Assembly (NCBI GenBank): GCA_020543525.1
Contig: JAHYIO010000006.1
Location: 930,001-994,000 of the forward strand
Length of the DNA: 64,000 nucleotides
Direction of reading: 5' to 3'
Source: Coriolopsis trogii
Lineage: Eukaryota > Basidiomycota > Agaricomycetes > Polyporales > Polyporaceae
Below are positions 59,639 to 64,000 of the stretch, in pieces (positions within the stretch are counted from its first letter, which is position 1; every line of letters begins with the position of its first letter). The position numbers were made by a program, and so were the translations under genes. Below the pieces are notes generated by a model. The model was not told the origin of the DNA. It made no database searches and worked only from the letters and a program-made list of their open reading frames with translations.

Positions 59639-60244
59639 GAGGTCACAAGAGGGAGGAGAGAGACAAACGAGGAACCTCACTTGCTCCGCACGACCTGGCA
59701 CGATCGTTCATGCACGCACGTCCGCACGCACGCACACGCACGCATGCCCACCGTCACGCACGATCCCGCTCGTATTCCGTCCCACATCCCACATCCCTCG
59801 ACCTCCCCCCCCCCCCAGGGTCACACACATGTTTCCCGCGCAGGCTCAACTCGCGCGCGTCCTTTAGGCCACGTACGTACGCGAAGCACGCCACAATCGA
59901 TCTGTGCGTCTTCTTCCACCGTTCTCTGTCGCGGTCCCGGACAATCCTCGGTACGAGATCCCTCTCAGACCTTCTCACTCCTTCTCCTTCTGCTCCTTCT
60001 GTTGCTTCCTTCCATCCCTGGTTGCTTGCATCCTCTGCTCCATGCCTCGAGTCGTACCCATGATGCCCAGCTGTTGGGCACGCTTCTTGATATCCTCTGA
60101 CTTGACACAACTGAACGTGTGGGCCATGCTCGTGTTCAAGGCTTTCTTGCACAATCCATGTTACGCCGTCGCAGCCCACGCCACGGATCCAGTATCATAC
60201 GTTCCATTCGCTCTCTTCCGCTTTCCACGGGAACATTTACAAAC
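59639..60244. other. Convergent 3' region
   Basis: No gene seen. Contains a C run at about 59803-59817. Confidence 0.4.
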
Positions 60245-61987
60245 TCACGACACGATCCCATCTGGCCCCACGATCACGTCCACCGTCCAGTCCGTCTGCC
60301 CCACCGGCACCTGCCCCGCCTCGAGAATCTGCTCGCGCAGAGCCACAGCGACTGCACGCGGCCGCCCGCATCGAGGCGGCAGAACAAGCGCAGAAAGACA
60401 CCCGAACAACGAACAAATCCGGAGGAAAGCAGAAAAAAATGAAAAAACAGGTGTCAGCAAGAGCTCGCAACCCCACATCGTGTCGCACACGATGAACAAG
60501 CGAATGAGCGATATGGAAAATTCACCTAGTCTCGGCCGCGTGCGCTGCGTAGCGAAGTAGGACGCGAGGAAGCGGTCGTAGTAGCCTTTGCCGTACCCGA
60601 GACGCGATAGCGATCGATCGAACGCGAGACCTGCCGCAGGGCACGAAGCGCAGGAACGTTAGCGATTTTCTGCTCCACAGAAATGATGCGGACAGCCAGG
60701 ATAGAGAGAGAGCGTGCGTGCGTGCGAGCGTGCGAGTGACGTTGAGAAGCGCGACGAATCCGAGCGCGTCATCCCCATCAACCCCAGCCGACTGAAAAAT
60801 CGAACCCCGCATCGCAGGAACTGCGGGGGATCTGGTTCGGTGCTTGGGAAGATCGACACGCGAGCACGGGCGGTGGTAGTGGGCGCCGCGAACGCCTTGT
60901 GCCAGTGGGAGAGCAGGGGTTTCGTGATCATGCGAGGGAGGGGGGGGGGCACCGCAGCTTGCGGATGTGGCTGAGGTGGGTGTGGGGAAAGTGCGGCTGG
61001 GAGGAAGAGAGGGAGAGGTGCGGCTGGTGATTGTGGGTGAGAACGACACGCACCTGGCATCACGATCAAATCGAGCGGTTCTGGCACACCAGTCGAGTTC
61101 CCGCTCAATGCTTCACGCAACATGCCGAGACGAGACGAGACGAGGAAGTGGAGGAAGGGAGGCGGTGGAGGCGGAGGCGGAGGTGGAGGTGGATGACCGT
61201 TCGTGTTCGATCGAATGGAAGAAGAAGAGTGCGACGGAACGACGTGCGGCGGAGGACCCACAGCAAAGGAGAAACGGGACTTTCAGCGGCTGCTCCCCTG
61301 GAAGCGGAAGACGAGGAGGCGAAGGGGAGAGACGGCTCACCTGCGGGCCGCGGCTTGCCCATGTACTCGACACCGGGCTCCCTGATGCCCCACTGCCCTC
61401 TCGGGAGGGCGCGCAGGTCGTCGCGGTCAAAGACTCGGAAAAAGTCCATGACGCCGTGGGCCTTATCGGTCATCCTGGGCACGTACAGGTTTTTCCCTGC
61501 AGCGCACGATCGCACGATGGGACCCATCCCGAGGTGGCCACAAATCGAATCAAATCAAATCAAATCAGCGTTCTGCAGACGAAAGTAGGGCGTGGAGGGC
61601 GGGTCGCTCGCTCATCGGAGGACTGGGACGGAACGCCCCTCGGAAGGTGCGATAAGCCGGGGGACGGGAGAGAGGGAACGGGAGACCGACCTGCGTCGAT
61701 GATGGCTTCGACCACAGCCGAGGTGTCTACTTCTCCCGCGGGCATGCTGAGGAAACAGCTGACGTTGGTGCTCTGCTGGAACTCGGGAAGTGCCAGGAGG
61801 GCGTCCGTTATCTGGCGCGCTGTAGGCAAAAGGGTGAATCACTAAAGCGTCCGAAGGGCAAGATGCGCATCGGAAGCGATCAGAGGCGCGCACACTGGGC
61901 CTGTATCTCGTCCTTGGTGAGGTTAGCGAGCACGGTCCGCATCGCTTTGCGCAAGTTCCCCTTTTGGTGTTGGAGCACGCTGGACAT
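60245..61987 (-). CDS. 5-formyltetrahydrofolate cyclo-ligase
   Basis: Converts 5-formyl-THF to 5,10-methenyl-THF with ATP (MTHFS; Fau1 in yeast), cytosolic or mitochondrial one-carbon metabolism. The start MSSVLQHQKGNLRKAMRTVL gives the family's N-terminal basic substrate helix. The first intron joins DEIQAQ to SRQITDALLALPEF. Later exons give SCFLSMPAGEVDTSAVVEAI, KNLYVPRMTDKAHGVMDFFR, DDLRALPRGQWGIREP, PEPLDLIVMPG, VAFDRSLSRLGYGKGYYDRF (the Gly-rich ATP-binding loop) and VGQTDWTVDVIVGPDGIVS. About seven exons. The intron between 61497 and about 61695 contains an AATCA microsatellite. A GC-rich purine-rich + strand stretch (60900-61320) lies in another intron. Confidence 0.93.
61547..61567 (+). 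repeat. AATCA microsatellite in an intron
   Basis: About four tandem copies of a 5-nt unit inside an intron of the cyclo-ligase gene. Confidence 0.7.
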
Positions 61988-63140
61988 CGTCGTCTGGCTG
62001 TTGAGAATTGGACAGGGTGAGCCGTGCGAAGAGATGATGATCAGAGATATCAGAAGCGCTAGCGCCAGAAGTGTGTGTAGTGACTGTAGTCGACAGATGG
62101 GGCGTTGATATGTCAAGAAAATCTTCTCATAATGTGGCTGGCATCATGCATTGACTTGGCGGCGAACACGGCAGGCTCGGTACTGCATATGCTGCGGTAG
62201 TCCTAGAACAGTGGCGATAACACAAGAATCCGCCATAGTCGCATGTAGAATAAATATAGAGCATTTTTGAAAAGCTCTTGAACCTGACGCGTATTATTGA
62301 CGTAGCGAGACACAAATACAACCGACGATCTTCTTGCGATCCTCCGCCGCGAGGCCAGAAATACTGGGCAACGCAGGGGAGGACCGGTGCATTGTCGCGT
62401 GATTATTCGTTTTCTTTCTTGGTAGTAGAATATTCAAATAACGCGAGTGACACATACCGCGCGTATGGAGTGTTGTATGTCACTATGTCTGATTCGGGTG
62501 GTTCAGCCGCAACGAGTGAATGGTTTGAAATTTGTTTGCGGACACTTGCATAGTAAGTAAGCAGCAATAAACTCCTCAAAGGTAGCACACAAATACCGGC
62601 GTGCAAACAAGGACGACCTGGACGAGTTTAGATACTAGAAAGCAAGATGGTGGTTGAGATGAACAAGTTCACGACGCTCCACTGTGTCACGGTTGTGGGC
62701 GCTCTCGATCAGGGGAGTGTGACGGTCACGGTTGTGTGCCTGTTGTGTTGTTGGCGGCCCTGTAAGCGCTTACGTGTACGCCTGGCTGAGGCTCCCACCG
62801 CGAGAGGCGAGCACAGGGAAAGGACGAGTCTCGGTGGGCGAAAGAGAACCCTCGTTCTGTCGGGTCGGACCATCAGCATTCGCGACAAGACGAGAAGACA
62901 GAATCAGTCAGCGCACGGTTGGTTCCCATTGGCCGTGCCGCCTGGATACGCCCTGCCTGCGCTCCCACCACAGTGAGTTTAGCCTTTGTGCCCACATCCC
63001 CGGGCCAGATCGTCCCATCTCGCCCGCAGAACGCCAACAGCGTCCGCAGATAGGCGCATCCATGGGAATCCCTCCGCCCCGCCCTTCCTTCCGTGCTCCC
63101 ATGACCTGCTCATCCTCTTCTTCCTATCGCCAGCTCAGCC
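61988..63140. other. Divergent intergenic region between cyclo-ligase and PIG-P genes
   Basis: No supported gene in about 1.15 kb. ORFs at 62647-63000 are domain-free. Confidence 0.4.
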
Positions 63141-64000
63141 ATGACCACATCCTCCAGCCCATCCGATATCGCACACGCACACGCCCCTGCCCATCGGGAC
63201 TCGGACGTCGCTTCGGACGCGGACGACTCGGAAGCGTCTGTGTCCGCATCCGACCCTCTCGCACCAGACGAGACAGAGAAAGAACCGACGTCGCCCACTG
63301 CGCCCCTTGCGCCCTACCCGCCCCTGCCGCCCGCCGACGCCCGCAGCCGTGCGCCCGAGTTCTACGGGTTCGTCGCCTGGACGGGCACCTACCTCCTCTT
63401 CGCCCTCTACCTCCTCTGGGCGTTCCTCCCAGACGACCTCATCCTCGCCCTGGGCGTGTCCTGGTACCCGAACAGGTGCGTCTCTCATCCCAGCGTGGTC
63501 CCATCACACGCTGACGTTCTGTACGCGCCTTGGGCCGTTAATCTCCGAACTTCCTTCTGCACACGTCATCCGCGCATCCCTCCTCTCCCCATTGCATTCG
63601 TGTACATGATGCATGATGCCATCGACGATGACGGCGTCGCTGGGGGCCCATCACTAACCCGGTCGGCGTCGTGTCCATCTGAACCTCGACGCTGCCGCCA
63701 TTCGCGATCCTGAACGCCAGAGAATGGTCGCTCCTGATTCCCGCATATGGGATGGTGCTCGTGCTGCTCACGTACTTCACGTATTTTGCCCTCGCACTTG
63801 CCGGCACGCCCTCCTTTGCTGATATGCGCACGATAACGGGTGAGCACGTCCGTCCTCCCTTTCCTGGCCTTCTACGTTAGCACTCAGTCCAGCGGGGGCT
63901 ATCGTGCATCATGCAACGTGCCCTGTGCATCATCGCTCAGGGCTCGTGGATGAATATACACAGTGGCTTGATTCTAGCCGAACATAAAACGATAGACAGA
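63141..64000 (+). CDS. GPI-GlcNAc transferase subunit PIG-P, 5' part
   Basis: Subunit of the ER complex that transfers GlcNAc to phosphatidylinositol, the first step of GPI synthesis. Exon 1 (63141-63475) encodes an acidic disordered N-terminus (DSDVASDADDSEASVSASD), then EFYGFVAWTGTYLLFALYLL and WAFLPDDLILALGVSWYPNR, matching the first helix and hairpin of PIG-P. Exon 2 (about 63719-63840) gives EWSLLIPAYGMVLVLLTYFT and ALAGTPSFADMRTITG, the second membrane helix. The donor GTGAGC follows and the remaining C-terminal exon or exons lie at or beyond the window end, so the gene is partial here. The N-terminal extension is longer than in the human protein. Confidence 0.9.

Noticed and set aside
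62647..63514. + strand ORFs of 109 and 260 codons upstream of PIG-P
   Set aside because: Out of frame with PIG-P exon 1 or in its 5' flank; no domain.

Overview
The window is nuclear DNA of a filamentous basidiomycete, most likely an Agaricomycete. This is inferred from GC-rich coding DNA split by many introns of about 45-75 nt, pyrimidine-rich core promoters, and gene families typical of that group. No ribosomal RNA, CRISPR array, intact transposon or bacterial-style operon was seen. There are 15 well supported protein genes plus one zinc-finger gene with an approximate model, and one tRNA gene. Exon joins were made by eye from splice signals, reading phase and family conservation, so outer coordinates are firmer than internal ones.

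Layout. 1.76-3.41 kb (-) and 14.04-15.73 kb (+) hold two paralogous polytopic membrane proteins of no known function, pointing away from each other. Between them lie a cytochrome P450 (4.56-7.52 kb, +) and about 6.5 kb that I could not resolve. Then come a BSC6-like MFS transporter (17.57-19.67 kb, -), the COPII coat protein Sec24 with an N-terminal WW domain (20.11-23.60 kb, +), a TenA-family protein (24.18-25.08 kb, +), an AT-rich island with a C2H2 zinc-finger gene (25.26-26.28 kb, -), a small Gly-rich TATA-box gene (28.97-29.80 kb, +) and GFA1 (31.74-34.45 kb, +).

35.2-38.6 kb (-) holds two tandem paralogous coiled-coil genes, A and B. Their first exons and promoters are nearly identical while their bodies have diverged into different short coiled-coil repeats. 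This pair is the best candidate for something undescribed. It is followed by the splicing factor Spp2 (39.09-40.44 kb, +), a very large helical-repeat protein that may be an UNC80 relative (41.79-49.62 kb, +), a GPI-anchored CRH-type GH16 transglycosylase (50.11-52.14 kb, -), tRNA-Gly(GCC) (-), a Cys-rich single-pass membrane protein (53.22-54.81 kb, +), a three-RRM RNA-binding protein (55.49-57.25 kb, -), a divergent Rad51 paralogue (57.91-59.64 kb, +), 5-formyltetrahydrofolate cyclo-ligase (60.25-61.99 kb, -) and the 5' part of PIG-P (63.14 kb onward, +).

Most genes are unrelated housekeeping genes. A loose cell-wall and GPI theme exists (GFA1 for UDP-GlcNAc supply, CRH for chitin-glucan cross-links, PIG-P for GPI synthesis), but the spacing and mixed strands give no evidence of a cluster. 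Unusual gene-structure points are two GC-AG introns and four introns of 346-506 nt among otherwise tiny introns.
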